From Umezawaea sp049997955 (GTDB lineage Bacteria > Actinomycetota > Actinomycetes > Mycobacteriales > Pseudonocardiaceae), in assembly GCA_049997955.1 (NCBI GenBank), contig JAEBDY010000012.1, positions 124,001-188,000 of the forward strand: a DNA stretch of 64,000 nucleotides, read 5' to 3'. A program made the position numbers and the translations under genes. Positions 15,871 through 24,813 of the stretch are shown here, one piece after another. Below the pieces are notes generated by a model. That model was given only the letters and a program-made list of their open reading frames with translations, made no database searches and had not been told where the DNA came from. Position 1 is the stretch's first letter; each line of letters starts with the position of its first letter.

Positions 15871-16260
15871 GTGGTGGACAACGGGACGACCACGGTGTTC
15901 GAGCTCGACGCGGGTGGGGAACCGCTGTCCTGGACGCTGCGGGGCCCGGCCCGCCACCGGTGGAACGGCACGGTCGTGAAGATCGTCGCCTTCAGGTCGG
16001 GCCTCGTGGCGAAGCACGCCGTGACCAGTGAGATCCCGTTCGTCGGCGACCTGGTCGACTCCCTGGTGAGGAAGACCGCCGAGGAAGTCCTGGACATCGT
16101 CACGTGGCACGGGCGGTTGTCGATCGCCGTCGGCGAATCCGAGCCGCCCGTGGTCCTGGACGAGACCAAGTTGGGCCTGCGGGTGCACCGCGTGACCGTC
16201 CCGACCGGCGGGGAGTCCAGCACGCTGCTGATGTTCGACGCAGCGGTGAACCCGGAGTAG
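15871..16260 (+). CDS. Small protein, last gene of GTPase cassette
   Basis: The frame from GTG 15871 encodes 129 residues with repeated amphipathic beta strands (TVFELDAGGEPLSWTL, GTVVKIVAFRSGL, GRLSIAVGE) and one helix (VDSLVRKTAEEVLDIV). No family is recognised. The frame is open and reads like protein upstream to 15814 (WEPRALFSFAPTWSRAR), where a CTG overlaps the TGA of the preceding gene, so the real start may be an unusual CTG and the protein about 148 residues. It most likely belongs to the same operon. The stop faces the stop of the CU044_5270-like gene across 47 bases. Confidence 0.55.
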   Translation: MVDNGTTTVFELDAGGEPLSWTLRGPARHRWNGTVVKIVAFRSGLVAKHAVTSEIPFVGDLVDSLVRKTAEEVLDIVTWHGRLSIAVGESEPPVVLDETKLGLRVHRVTVPTGGESSTLLMFDAAVNPE

Positions 16261-16307
16261 AAGGCGGTCCGAGCGTCAGACGGCCAGGAGGGGGACGCGG
16301 TGCCCCC

Positions 16308-17411
16308 TCAGGGTTCGATCCCCATCCGGTCCACCACGGCGACGTCGACCGCGGAGCTCTCCACGACGGTTCCGGCGCGCAGGCCTTCCCACGAGCCGGT
16401 GCCGTCCTCCTTGAGCACCGAGCGCCTGCCGATGAGCCTGCCCGTGGTCGGATCGACGATCATCTCGTCCCGCGTCACCTCGCCCTCCACGCCGAGCGCG
16501 ACGCCCACCCGGCCGTTGAGGTTCGCCGCGCCCTCGGTGACCACCAGGCCGGGCAGTCGTTGCAGCGCGAGGTAGAGCGCGGCGCGCAGGTCACGTGAGG
16601 TGTCCGGGGACTGCAGGATCCACACGGCGCGATTCAGCGCCGTGGACGCGTTGCCGTCCGCTTCGACCCGCAGGGCGTCGTAGAGCGCCTGCGGGTCCTG
16701 CGGCAGCGAGGCCAGGAACGGCGGACGCGGGTAGTGCCAGCTGCCGACCCGTTCACCGCAGGGTTTGCCGTCGTCCGGAGTGCCGCCGAGCTCGCCGTTG
16801 AAGCTCGGGAAGTCACCGCAGGGCCCCCGTTCCTCCTTGAGCAGCCCGATCGGGTCGAGCATCCCGGCCACGGCCCCCTCCGCCGCCACCAGCTCGTCGC
16901 TGCCGACGAGCCACTTCGCGTCGAGCGCCTGCTGCCTCCTGAGCCATTCCCGGGACCGCTCCACCGGGATCCAGGTCTGCCTGACGGTGTGCTGCAACGC
17001 CGTCAGCGGCTTGCCGGTACCGGTGTCGCCGCTGCTGACGTCCCACGAGTGCTCGGCGACGTACTGGTACTGGCCCGGTCCCGGCGGCGCGTCGTCGGTC
17101 ACCGAGGTCGCCGCACGCTGCAACGCGGTCGCCGCGGTGGCGGCGGGCGTGCCGCCACCGGAGAGCAGCGGCTGCGCGGCGAAGGCGCCACCTGCGACGA
17201 GCGGCACCACCACCGCCGCCGCGACGAGCCAGCGCTTCCCCGACCGCGGCGCGATCGTCGGTTCCTCCGCTCCCGGTTCGCCGGGCCCGTCGGCGGCGTC
17301 GAGCATCGTGCTCAGCGCCCGTGCGCGGGCCGCTTCGCCGAACGCCGGGCCCTCGGGCTGGTCGGCGATCGCCTGGTCCAGTTCTTCGTCGGTCCACACG
17401 GCGTCAGCCAC
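16308..17411 (-). CDS. CU044_5270-like membrane protein, sigma-factor partner
   Basis: The product is 367 residues. A cytoplasmic N-terminus (1-59; MADAVWTDEELDQAI) is followed by one transmembrane helix (about 60-83, WLVAAAVVVPLVAGGAFAA) and a large outer domain with conserved RQTWIPVERSREW and DPTTGRLIGRRSVL. This is the layout of the CU044_5270 family, which in actinomycetes sits beside ECF sigma factors. Its ATG overlaps the end of the sigma gene by 8 bases. A role as an anti-sigma or sensor is likely from context but not shown by a zinc anti-sigma motif, which is absent. Confidence 0.8.
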   Translation of the reverse strand: MADAVWTDEELDQAIADQPEGPAFGEAARARALSTMLDAADGPGEPGAEEPTIAPRSGKRWLVAAAVVVPLVAGGAFAAQPLLSGGGTPAATAATALQRAATSVTDDAPPGPGQYQYVAEHSWDVSSGDTGTGKPLTALQHTVRQTWIPVERSREWLRRQQALDAKWLVGSDELVAAEGAVAGMLDPIGLLKEERGPCGDFPSFNGELGGTPDDGKPCGERVGSWHYPRPPFLASLPQDPQALYDALRVEADGNASTALNRAVWILQSPDTSRDLRAALYLALQRLPGLVVTEGAANLNGRVGVALGVEGEVTRDEMIVDPTTGRLIGRRSVLKEDGTGSWEGLRAGTVVESSAVDVAVVDRMGIEP

Positions 17412-18006
17412 GGGTGTCCTCCAGGTCGATGTGCGGGCACGCCGCCCGAAGCTGTCGTCGCACGCGGTGCAGTCGGGACCGCACCGTGCCGACGGGGATG
17501 TCGAGCGCCGCCGCCACCTCGGTCGAGTCCAGGCCCGCCCAACTGGTCAGCAGCAGCACGTCGCGGTCGCGCTCCTCCAGCGCCTCCACCGCCACGGCGA
17601 ACTGCCGGGCTCGCGTCCGCGCGTCGACCCGCTCCAGGACCCGGTTCTCGTGTCCGTCGACGCTGCCGCTGCCGGTGGCGGCCAAGCGCTCGTGAGCGGC
17701 GTGTTCCCTCCGCCTGCTGCGCAGGTGGGTGTGCAGCAGGTTCGTCGCGATGCCGTACAACCACGCCCGTGCGGTGGCGCGAGTCGGGTCGTAGGTGGCG
17801 CGGGCGCGGATCGCCGAGACGAAGACGTCGGCCACCAGGTCGTCGGCCGCCGTCGGCGCCCATCTCGACAGGTAGCGGTGCAACTCGGTCGAGTGGCGGG
17901 TGAACAGAGCGGTGAAGCTCTCGGCCGAGGATGCCCCGGAGAGGTTCGGCCGCAGGTCGTCGTGCTGCACTGCCCCTTCCGGGGGAGTGGGTCTGCTCAC
18001 GGTCAT
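17404..18006 (-). CDS. ECF RNA polymerase sigma factor
   Basis: The product is 200 residues from ATG 18006 (a GTG just before it is also possible). Region 2 is FTALFTRHSTELHRYLSRW...DDLVADVFVSAIRARATY, with RAWLYGIATNLLHTHLRSRRR after it; region 4 is ALEERDRDVLLLTSWAGLDSTEVAAALDIPVGTVRSRLHRVRRQL with its HTH at about residues 150-180. It resembles the group that pairs with CU044_5270-type membrane proteins. The 8-base overlap with the downstream partner gene supports coupled translation. Target promoters are unknown. Confidence 0.9.
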   Translation of the reverse strand: MTVSRPTPPEGAVQHDDLRPNLSGASSAESFTALFTRHSTELHRYLSRWAPTAADDLVADVFVSAIRARATYDPTRATARAWLYGIATNLLHTHLRSRRREHAAHERLAATGSGSVDGHENRVLERVDARTRARQFAVAVEALEERDRDVLLLTSWAGLDSTEVAAALDIPVGTVRSRLHRVRRQLRAACPHIDLEDTRG

Positions 18007-18109
18007 CACATCGTTGATTAGCCGCAGCGGCCCGCGGCGTTCACCACCTGGACCACCGTTCTCCTCCCACCCGGACCGCCGGGCCTCTCGTCCTGGGTCG
18101 GGCGGCAGC

Positions 18110-19270
18110 CTACGAGCGTGACGCCAGATCGGCCGCGGCCGAGTGGGCGGCCGGGCAGACGCCCGCGGCCAGCCACTTCTCCCGCAGGTCCTCCGGGATG
18201 TTCAGCGCGGTCGGCTGACCGTTGGTGAGGGTGCGCACGCTCCCGCCGAGCAGCAGGCTGCCCGCCTTGTCCAGCACGGTCGTGGCGAGCCCGCTGCGGT
18301 CCTCGGAGCGTTCGAGGAACCGCATCAGCCGGACGCCGGTGGTGACCGTCCTGCTCCAGCCGCGGGACCGGGGCACGTCCAGCCAGTCGGCGACCTCGGG
18401 ATTCACCACCTGGCGGACCACCGCCGCGACCACGCCGTCGAAAGCCTTGCCGGGCACCATCTTCTCGTACACGTCGAGCAGGTCGCGGGTGAGCCCGATC
18501 CCCTCGGGCGACGGGCCGAAGGTGGCCTCGACGACACGGGCGTTCAACGCCTCCGCCTCCGCCACCGTCTCGGGCATCGCCTCGACCGGGATGCCCAGCA
18601 TCGCGCCCGCCACCCGCCACACGTAGTAGTAGTCCTCGGCTTCCCCGTCGCCGACCGCGATCCCCATGCGCCGCATGCCCTCGACCACCTGGACGGAGAA
18701 GATGAGCAGCGCGCCGACCATGTCCTGCTGGCACAGGGGAACGCCGTCGGCCTCGAAGTCCCACTGGCCCGACTCGGTGATGAAGTGCCGCACGGCGGCG
18801 TGGATCAGCCGCGTCTTCTGGAGGGTGGGCACGAACGCGCCACCGGAGCCGAACGGGTCGCGACCCATCATGTTCAGCACGAACTGCGAGGTCTCCGACA
18901 GCCGCCGGTGCGGCTGGCTGAGCCGGTGGGTCAGCGCCAGCACCCGCGAGGACCGCGGTTGGGCGTAGCAGTTGACCATCGCGCCGAACGACAGCACCGA
19001 CGCGACGTGCACGCCGTCGTCGACGAAGAAGTCGTAGGCGGCGGCGACGCGGTCCAGGTCGACCCAGGCCGGTGGGACGTCGGTGGTGACGAGGTAGGCG
19101 CGGACCGACTCCGGTAAGTCCTGCGGGATCGGCTGGTCGTTGTCGCGGAAGTGGGTGAGGACCTCGTTCACCACGCCGATCCGGCCGGTGGCCACGAGAT
19201 CCGCCACCACCGCGTCCGCCAAGGGGTCGCCCTGGAACTTCAGTGCTTCGAAAACCTGCGAGTCGACCAC
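18110..19270 (-). CDS. MpaB/latex-clearing-like oxygenase (DUF2236-like)
   Basis: The product is 386 residues from GTG 19270, with AAGGACG upstream. Helix-rich throughout. Signature stretches are FGAMVNCYAQP (about residue 95), a long segment with MMGRDPFG, KTRLIHAAVRHFI (about 150-162) and QQDMVGALLIFSVQVVEGMRRMG. The R-x-x-H-A-A-V-R-H pattern is that of b-type-haem oxygenases of the Lcp rubber oxygenase/MpaB group, where the His ligates haem and the basic residues act near oxygen. The substrate need not be rubber. No Tat or Sec signal is seen, so it may be intracellular. It diverges from a VOC gene. Confidence 0.8.
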   Translation of the reverse strand: MVDSQVFEALKFQGDPLADAVVADLVATGRIGVVNEVLTHFRDNDQPIPQDLPESVRAYLVTTDVPPAWVDLDRVAAAYDFFVDDGVHVASVLSFGAMVNCYAQPRSSRVLALTHRLSQPHRRLSETSQFVLNMMGRDPFGSGGAFVPTLQKTRLIHAAVRHFITESGQWDFEADGVPLCQQDMVGALLIFSVQVVEGMRRMGIAVGDGEAEDYYYVWRVAGAMLGIPVEAMPETVAEAEALNARVVEATFGPSPEGIGLTRDLLDVYEKMVPGKAFDGVVAAVVRQVVNPEVADWLDVPRSRGWSRTVTTGVRLMRFLERSEDRSGLATTVLDKAGSLLLGGSVRTLTNGQPTALNIPEDLREKWLAAGVCPAAHSAAADLASRS

Positions 19271-19475
19271 GTGGTCGCCGTCCTTCCTGGTGTTCGCGGA
19301 GGGACCAGTTGACCGTGTCGTTGCTCCGAACGCCACATCCTGATCGAGTGATTCGACCTGAACTGACCCGTTCGGCCTAGTCGTGGCGAGTCTGGTTACC
19401 CGTTCAGCGCGCCGGTGCCCGGTTCGGGATCCGCGCGACTTGCCCCTGGCGGACCGCGTCCGGATGATCGCGGGC

Positions 19476-19856
19476 ATGGAACGCGTGACGGGGATTGGCG
19501 GGGTGTTCTTCCGGTCGAAGGACCCGGAGGCGGTGACCCGGTGGTACGCCGAGCACCTCGGCGTCCAACCACCCCCGGCGAGCTACGACGAACGGTCGTG
19601 GGAGCAGCAGGCGGGCCCCACCGTGTTCGCCGCCTTCGCCGACGACTCGGAGCACTTCCGCCGCCCGGACCGCCAGTGGGCGATCAACTTCCGGGTGCGC
19701 GACCTCGATGCGATGGTCGCCCAGCTGCGTGCAGCGGGCATCGAGGTCGAGGAGCACGAGGAGTCCTATCCGAACGGACGTTTCGCGGACCTGGTGGATC
19801 CCGACGGCACCCCTGTCCAACTCTGGGAGCCCGCCGGGGCCGACAGCGTCGAGTAG
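19476..19856 (+). CDS. VOC-superfamily (glyoxalase/bleomycin resistance fold) protein
   Basis: The product is 126 residues from ATG 19476 (ATG 19464 is an alternative). The beta-alpha-beta-beta-beta repeats are clear: TGIGGVFFRSKDPEAVTRWYAEHLG, WAINFRVRDLDAMVAQLRAAGIEV, and the closing GRFADLVDPDGTPVQLWEP with the metal-ligand-type Glu. Family members are metal-dependent isomerases, dioxygenases or drug-binding resistance proteins. Which applies here cannot be read. Confidence 0.85.
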   Translation: MERVTGIGGVFFRSKDPEAVTRWYAEHLGVQPPPASYDERSWEQQAGPTVFAAFADDSEHFRRPDRQWAINFRVRDLDAMVAQLRAAGIEVEEHEESYPNGRFADLVDPDGTPVQLWEPAGADSVE

Positions 19857-19905
19857 GGCCTTTCCGTTCGTCGCCCGCGGCACGCCGCTCAGGTCGGGAG
19901 CGACG

Positions 19906-20262
19906 TCACGACCGCTGGACGTCGACCGCCTCGTCGACGGTGGGGTGGAAGGGGAGGACCTTGTCCAGCCCGACGATCTGGAAGATGCGCGTCAGCTCGT
20001 GGTTGAGCCCGGCGAGACCGAAAGGGCTCCCGGCGGCCTGGGCGCGCTGGTAGGCGATGACGAGCACGCTGATGCCGGTGGAGTCGCAGTAGGCGAGACC
20101 GGTCAGGTCGATGACGAGACCTCCGCCGGGGCCGAGGGGGACCGCGTCGAGCGCTTCGCTCAACCCCGGGGCGGTGTGGTGGTCGAGTTCGCCCACGACC
20201 CGCAGCACGGTGGAGCCGGTCGGGCGCGGGTCGAGGGTGACTGTGAACGGGTGGTCGGTCAC
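19906..20262 (-). CDS. STAS-domain anti-sigma factor antagonist
   Basis: The product is 118 residues from GTG 20262, with AGGAG 6 bases upstream. The STAS fold is clear: VLRVVGELDHHTAPGLSEAL, LVIDLTGLAYCDSTGISVLVIAYQRA, with the phospho-acceptor Ser in CDSTG (near residue 61), and a C-terminal LTRIFQIVGLDKVLPFHPTVDEAV. In partner switching such proteins bind RsbW-type kinases and are reset by SpoIIE-type phosphatases; both activities are encoded in the divergent gene at 20629. Confidence 0.9.
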   Translation of the reverse strand: MTDHPFTVTLDPRPTGSTVLRVVGELDHHTAPGLSEALDAVPLGPGGGLVIDLTGLAYCDSTGISVLVIAYQRAQAAGSPFGLAGLNHELTRIFQIVGLDKVLPFHPTVDEAVDVQRS

Positions 20263-20628
20263 CGGGTCTCCTGTGCTGGGCGGTTGTGCTGGTCGTGAGC
20301 GGACGGGGTGAGGAGCGCGGTGCGGCGGTCGGACGGGCGGTCCGTTCAGGAGGCGCCAGGGAACCGGGGGCGGCTCACCGCGTCCAGCCACCGCCGCTCG
20401 TCGGCCGGTGCGGGCAGCTCCCGGTGCCGCCCGTTCGCCACGCTGTCACCGTCCTGTCCCTGATTCCGGACCCGTGCTCCGAGGTTCGAACACGGACGCG
20501 CGCACCAGGGACGACTGGCCTATCCTACTGATCGCTTCACCGGCCCGCGGTGGTGGCGGGGGTTTTGGGCGGCCACGAGTGCCAGGGCATCGGCTCCGGT
20601 GCGGTCGGTGTGGACGAAGGGGTTTGCG
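20263..20628. promoter_or_regulatory. Divergent control region of the partner-switching island
   Basis: This 366-base gap contains no convincing gene. CCTATCCTACTGATCG around 20517-20532 includes TATCCT, a plausible -10 box for the giant hybrid kinase gene, with a leader of roughly 95 bases. AAGGGG at 20617-20622 serves as ribosome site for GTG 20629. The half nearer 20262 is featureless GC-rich sequence. Confidence 0.45.
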
Positions 20629-23600
20629 GTGACGCGTTCCGACGAAGTCGGACACGAGCCGACGGCGGTGGTGGTGGACGACGTGTTCGCCGTTGACGAC
20701 GAGGTCGGTCCGGACCTCGCCACGGTGGACTGGGCGGCGACCCCGCTCGGACCGCCCGCCGACTGGCCGCAGAGCCTGCGAACGGCCGTGAGCATCCTGC
20801 TGTCGTCCCGGTTCCCCATGTGGATGGCCTGGGGCCCGCAGCTCACGTTCTTCTGCAACGCCGCCTACCGGCGCGACACGCTGGGCCGCAAGTACCCCCG
20901 GGCGTTGGGACGGCCCGCCGACGAGGTGTGGGCCGAGATCTGGGACGACATCGGCCCCCGGATCGACAACGTGCTCACCACGGGGAAGGCGACCTGGGAC
21001 GAGGCGCTGCTGCTGTTCCTGGAGCGGTCGGGCTACTCCGAGGAGAGCTACCACACGTTCTCCTACAGCCCGCTGCGCGACGACGTCGGCGCCGTGGTCG
21101 GCATGCTGTGCGTGGTCAGCGAGGACACCGAGCGGGTCGTCGGCGAACGGCGGATGGCGACGCTGCGCGACCTGGGCTCGGACCCCAGCGTGGTGCGCAC
21201 CGAGCAGGAGACGCTGGCGTTCGCGTGCCGCCAGCTGAACCGCAACCTGCGCGACCTGCCCCTCACGTTGACCTACCTGTTCGGGGACGACGGCTCCGCC
21301 CGGCTGGCCGGGGGGACCGGGATCGCCACCGAGCACCCGGCCGCTCCCGCGAGGATCCCCGCCGACGACCCGAACGCGGTGTGGCCCGTGGCGACCCTGG
21401 CACAGGGGGAATCCGTGCTGGTGGACCTCGACGGGCCCGTGTTCGACGGGTTGCCGGGTGGGGATTGGGCGCAGCCGCCCGTGCAGGCGCTGGTGGTGCC
21501 GTTGCAGCAGCAGGGGAGCACGCCGTACGGCTTCCTGGTGGCGGGGCTCAACCGCTACCGGCAGGTGGACGAGGGCTGCCGCGGTTTCGTCGAGCTGGTC
21601 GCCGGGCACGTCGCGGCGGGCATCGCCTCCGCCCGCAGCTACCAGGCGCAGCAGCGTCGGGCGGAGGAGCTGGCCGAGCTTGATCGGGCCAAGACGACGT
21701 TCTTCTCCAACATCAGCCACGAGTTCCGCACCCCCTTGACCCTGATCATGGGCCCCGTTGCGGAGCTGCGCGACCGGCTGGCGCGATCGGACCCGCGGAC
21801 GAGCGGGGAACTGGAGGTCGTGCACCGCAACGGGTTGCGGCTGGGCAAGCTGGTCAACACCCTGCTGGACTTCTCCCGCATCGAGGCAGGCCGGATGCAG
21901 GCCCGCTACGAGCCGGTCGACCTGGCCGCCGTCACCGCGGAGCTGGCCAGCGTCTTCCGCGCGGCGATCGACAAGGCCGGTCTGGTCTTCGAGGTCGACT
22001 GCCCGCCGCTGCCCGAGCCGGTGCGCCTCGACCACGGCATGTGGGAGAAGGTCGTCCTCAACCTGCTCAGCAACGCGCTGAAGTTCACCTTCGAGGGGGC
22101 GATCCGGGTCTCCGTGCGGGCGGACGGCGGCGAAGCGGTGGTCACGGTCGCCGACACCGGCATCGGCGTGCCGTCCCAGGAGGTGCCGCGGCTGTTCGAG
22201 CGCTTCCACCGCATCGAGAACGCCCGCTCGCGCTCCAACGAGGGCAGCGGCATCGGGCTCGCCCTCGTGCAGGAACTGGTGGGCCTGCACGGTGGCGCCA
22301 TCACCGCCGACAGCACGGAGGGGAGCGGCACCCGCTTCACCATCCGCCTGCCGTTCGGCTCCTCGCACCTGCCCGCCGACGCCCTTTTCGAGGTCGCGGG
22401 CCCCACCGCGGTGTCCACCACGGCCGATCCGTACGTGCAGGAAGCGCTGCGGTGGCTGCCCGCCGAGCAGGGCGGTGCGGCTCGCGTGGACGCCGAGGTG
22501 CCGGACGACGTCCCGACCGGTTCCGGTCTCGCGGTGGACGCGACGGTGGTGGTCGCCGACGACAACGCCGACATGCGCGAGTACCTGTCCCGGTTGCTGT
22601 CCGGCGCCGGCTACGGGGTCCACGCCGTCACCGACGGCGTGGAAGCCCTGGAGGCGATTCGCGCCCGGATGCCCGACCTGGTCGTCAGCGACGTGATGAT
22701 GCCCCGCCTCGACGGGTTGTCACTGGTCGCCGCGCTGCGGACCGATCCCCGCACCGCCGCGGTCCCGGTGCTGCTGCTGTCCGCCCGCGCGGGTCAGGAG
22801 GCGTCCATCGAGGGGCTGCAAGCGGGGGCGGACGACTACCTCGTCAAACCGTTCGCCGCGGCCGAGCTGCTGGCCAGGGTGCGGGCGAACGTGGGGCTGT
22901 CCCGCCTGCGCAACCACCACGCCCGCTGGCACGCCGCGCTGATCGACTCGCTGCAGGAGGCGTTCTTCGTCTGCGACGAGGACGGCACCGTCATCGAGAT
23001 CAACGCCGCGTTCACCGAAATCCTCGGTTACGGCCCCGAGAACCTGCCCTACCCCCAGGTCCACCCGTGGTGGCCGGACGCCGACACGCATCCCGAAAGC
23101 CACCGGCAGTTCGCCGACGCCTTCTCCGGCCCGCTCGGCGGCGACCGGGGCAGCTTCACCGTCCCGGTCACCCACCAGGACGGCCACCTGCTGTGGATCA
23201 GCGTCATGGTCAACCCGGCCCAGGACCCCGACACCGGGCGCACCGCGGTCGTGGGCACCTTCCGCGACGTCACCGCCGAGCACTACGCCATCCGGCGCGA
23301 CACCGCCCTGGCGGCGCTGAGCACGCGCCTGTCCAGGGCGTTCAGCCTGCCCGAGGCCCTGGCCGGAGCCCTGGACGAGGTCGAGGACCTGTGGCACGCC
23401 CGCAGGGTTCTCGCCGTCGTCTTCGGCGACGGCGACACGCCGACGCTCACCGGCACCGGCACCGGCACCGGCACCGGCACCGACCTGTCCTGGGACGACC
23501 TGGGCGAACAGCACCGCGAGCACCTCGGCGCGCTGCGCGAGCGCCCCGTGCTGAGCCCCGTGGTCCACGGGGCCACCGGCGTCGGTGTCACCCTGGAGCA

Positions 23601-24813
23601 CCCCGAGGGCCTCCTGGTGCTCTGGCTGGACCTGGACGACCGCCGTCCCTTCACCACCCAGGACGAGGGCCTGCTGTCCGTGCTGGCCGGACACCTGGCC
23701 CACGGTCTGGGCCGAGCCCACCAGATCGACCAGCAACGGGAAACCGCGCTGGCGCTGCAACGCGCCATCCTCGGCCCCTCGCGGCTGCCCAACGGCTTCG
23801 CCGTCCGCTACGAACCCGCGGCCCAGCCCCTGGAGATCGGCGGCGACTGGTACGACACCGTCGTCCTGCCAGACGGCCACATCGGCATCGTCGTCGGGGA
23901 CTGCGTGGGCCGCGGCCTGAAGGCCGCCGCCGTCATGGGGCAGCTGCGCAGCGCGTGCCGCGCCCTGCTCCTGCAGCAGACCGGCCCCGCTCGCACCCTC
24001 ATGGCGTTGGACCACTTCGCCGCGGGCCTCCCCGGAGCGATGTGCACCACCGCCTTCTGCGGAATCCTCAACCCCGAGACCGGTCACCTGGTCTACTCCA
24101 GCGCCGGGCACCCGCCCGCCATCCTGGCCAACCCCGACGGCACCACCCGGCTGCTCGACCAGGGGGGCTCGACCCCGCTCGCCGTGCGACCCGGTGCCCA
24201 ACGCCCCGAAGCGGAGTGCGACCTGCCCGCCCGCGCCACCCTGCTGATGTACACCGACGGACTGGTCGAGCGCCGCCGACGCCCGCTGACCGCGGGCATC
24301 GACCAAGCCGGAGCGGCGGTCCAGGCAGGCCGCGACACCGCCCTCGACGACCTCGCCACCCAGGTGATGGAGCGGCTCGCGCCCGCGGGGGGCTACGACG
24401 ACGACGTCGCCCTGCTGCTCTACCGCCACCCCGCCCCGCTGGAGCTGACCTTCCCCGCCGAGTCCGCCCGGCTCGCACCGGTCCGCAAGACCCTGCGCGG
24501 CTGGCTGGACCAGTGCGGGCTGCCGCCCCAGGCCGTGCAGAGCGTCCTGGTCGCCGCGGGCGAAGCGTGCGCCAACGCCGTTGAGCACGGCTACCGCGGA
24601 ACAGTCCCCGACACGGTCAGGTTGCGGGCGGAAGCACTGGTCAGCGACCTGTACCTGACGGTGACGGACACCGGGCGGTGGAAAGCTCCCGAGCCGGAGA
24701 CCAACGCGCACCGAGGGCGCGGTGTCGCCCTGATGCGCGCGATGATGCAGCAGGTCACCATCACCCCCGGTCCGGCGGGCACCACCGTCGACATGCACTT
24801 GAGGATCTCCTGA
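20629..24813 (+). CDS. Hybrid histidine kinase-receiver-SpoIIE phosphatase-RsbW-like kinase
   Basis: The product is 1394 residues from GTG 20629 (GTG 20599 is an alternative). In order: PAS-like sensor (about 20-185), GAF-like region (185-345), HisKA with phospho-His in SNISHEFRTPLT (His 364), HATPase with NLLSNALKF, ADTGIGVP and GSGIGLAL (460-590), receiver with Asp 688 in VVSDVMMPRLDG and Lys in LVKPF, PAS (about 765-885), GAF (885-1040), SpoIIE/PP2C with GGDWYD (Asp 1073), VVGDCVGRG and GGYDDDVALLL, and a C-terminal RsbW-like HATPase with EACANAVEHGY (about 1310). One chain thus joins two-component phosphorelay to both the phosphatase and the kinase of a partner switch. The next STAS gene overlaps its stop. 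Targets are probably the two STAS proteins and an unlinked sigma factor. Confidence 0.9.
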   Translation: MTRSDEVGHEPTAVVVDDVFAVDDEVGPDLATVDWAATPLGPPADWPQSLRTAVSILLSSRFPMWMAWGPQLTFFCNAAYRRDTLGRKYPRALGRPADEVWAEIWDDIGPRIDNVLTTGKATWDEALLLFLERSGYSEESYHTFSYSPLRDDVGAVVGMLCVVSEDTERVVGERRMATLRDLGSDPSVVRTEQETLAFACRQLNRNLRDLPLTLTYLFGDDGSARLAGGTGIATEHPAAPARIPADDPNAVWPVATLAQGESVLVDLDGPVFDGLPGGDWAQPPVQALVVPLQQQGSTPYGFLVAGLNRYRQVDEGCRGFVELVAGHVAAGIASARSYQAQQRRAEELAELDRAKTTFFSNISHEFRTPLTLIMGPVAELRDRLARSDPRTSGELEVVHRNGLRLGKLVNTLLDFSRIEAGRMQARYEPVDLAAVTAELASVFRAAIDKAGLVFEVDCPPLPEPVRLDHGMWEKVVLNLLSNALKFTFEGAIRVSVRADGGEAVVTVADTGIGVPSQEVPRLFERFHRIENARSRSNEGSGIGLALVQELVGLHGGAITADSTEGSGTRFTIRLPFGSSHLPADALFEVAGPTAVSTTADPYVQEALRWLPAEQGGAARVDAEVPDDVPTGSGLAVDATVVVADDNADMREYLSRLLSGAGYGVHAVTDGVEALEAIRARMPDLVVSDVMMPRLDGLSLVAALRTDPRTAAVPVLLLSARAGQEASIEGLQAGADDYLVKPFAAAELLARVRANVGLSRLRNHHARWHAALIDSLQEAFFVCDEDGTVIEINAAFTEILGYGPENLPYPQVHPWWPDADTHPESHRQFADAFSGPLGGDRGSFTVPVTHQDGHLLWISVMVNPAQDPDTGRTAVVGTFRDVTAEHYAIRRDTALAALSTRLSRAFSLPEALAGALDEVEDLWHARRVLAVVFGDGDTPTLTGTGTGTGTGTDLSWDDLGEQHREHLGALRERPVLSPVVHGATGVGVTLEHPEGLLVLWLDLDDRRPFTTQDEGLLSVLAGHLAHGLGRAHQIDQQRETALALQRAILGPSRLPNGFAVRYEPAAQPLEIGGDWYDTVVLPDGHIGIVVGDCVGRGLKAAAVMGQLRSACRALLLQQTGPARTLMALDHFAAGLPGAMCTTAFCGILNPETGHLVYSSAGHPPAILANPDGTTRLLDQGGSTPLAVRPGAQRPEAECDLPARATLLMYTDGLVERRRRPLTAGIDQAGAAVQAGRDTALDDLATQVMERLAPAGGYDDDVALLLYRHPAPLELTFPAESARLAPVRKTLRGWLDQCGLPPQAVQSVLVAAGEACANAVEHGYRGTVPDTVRLRAEALVSDLYLTVTDTGRWKAPEPETNAHRGRGVALMRAMMQQVTITPGPAGTTVDMHLRIS
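23449..23478 (+). repeat. In-frame hexanucleotide microsatellite
   Basis: Five tandem copies of ACCGGC followed by one variant copy encode a Thr-Gly run inside the second GAF region of the hybrid kinase. The repeat unit is a multiple of three, so slippage would change length without breaking the frame. Confidence 0.85.
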
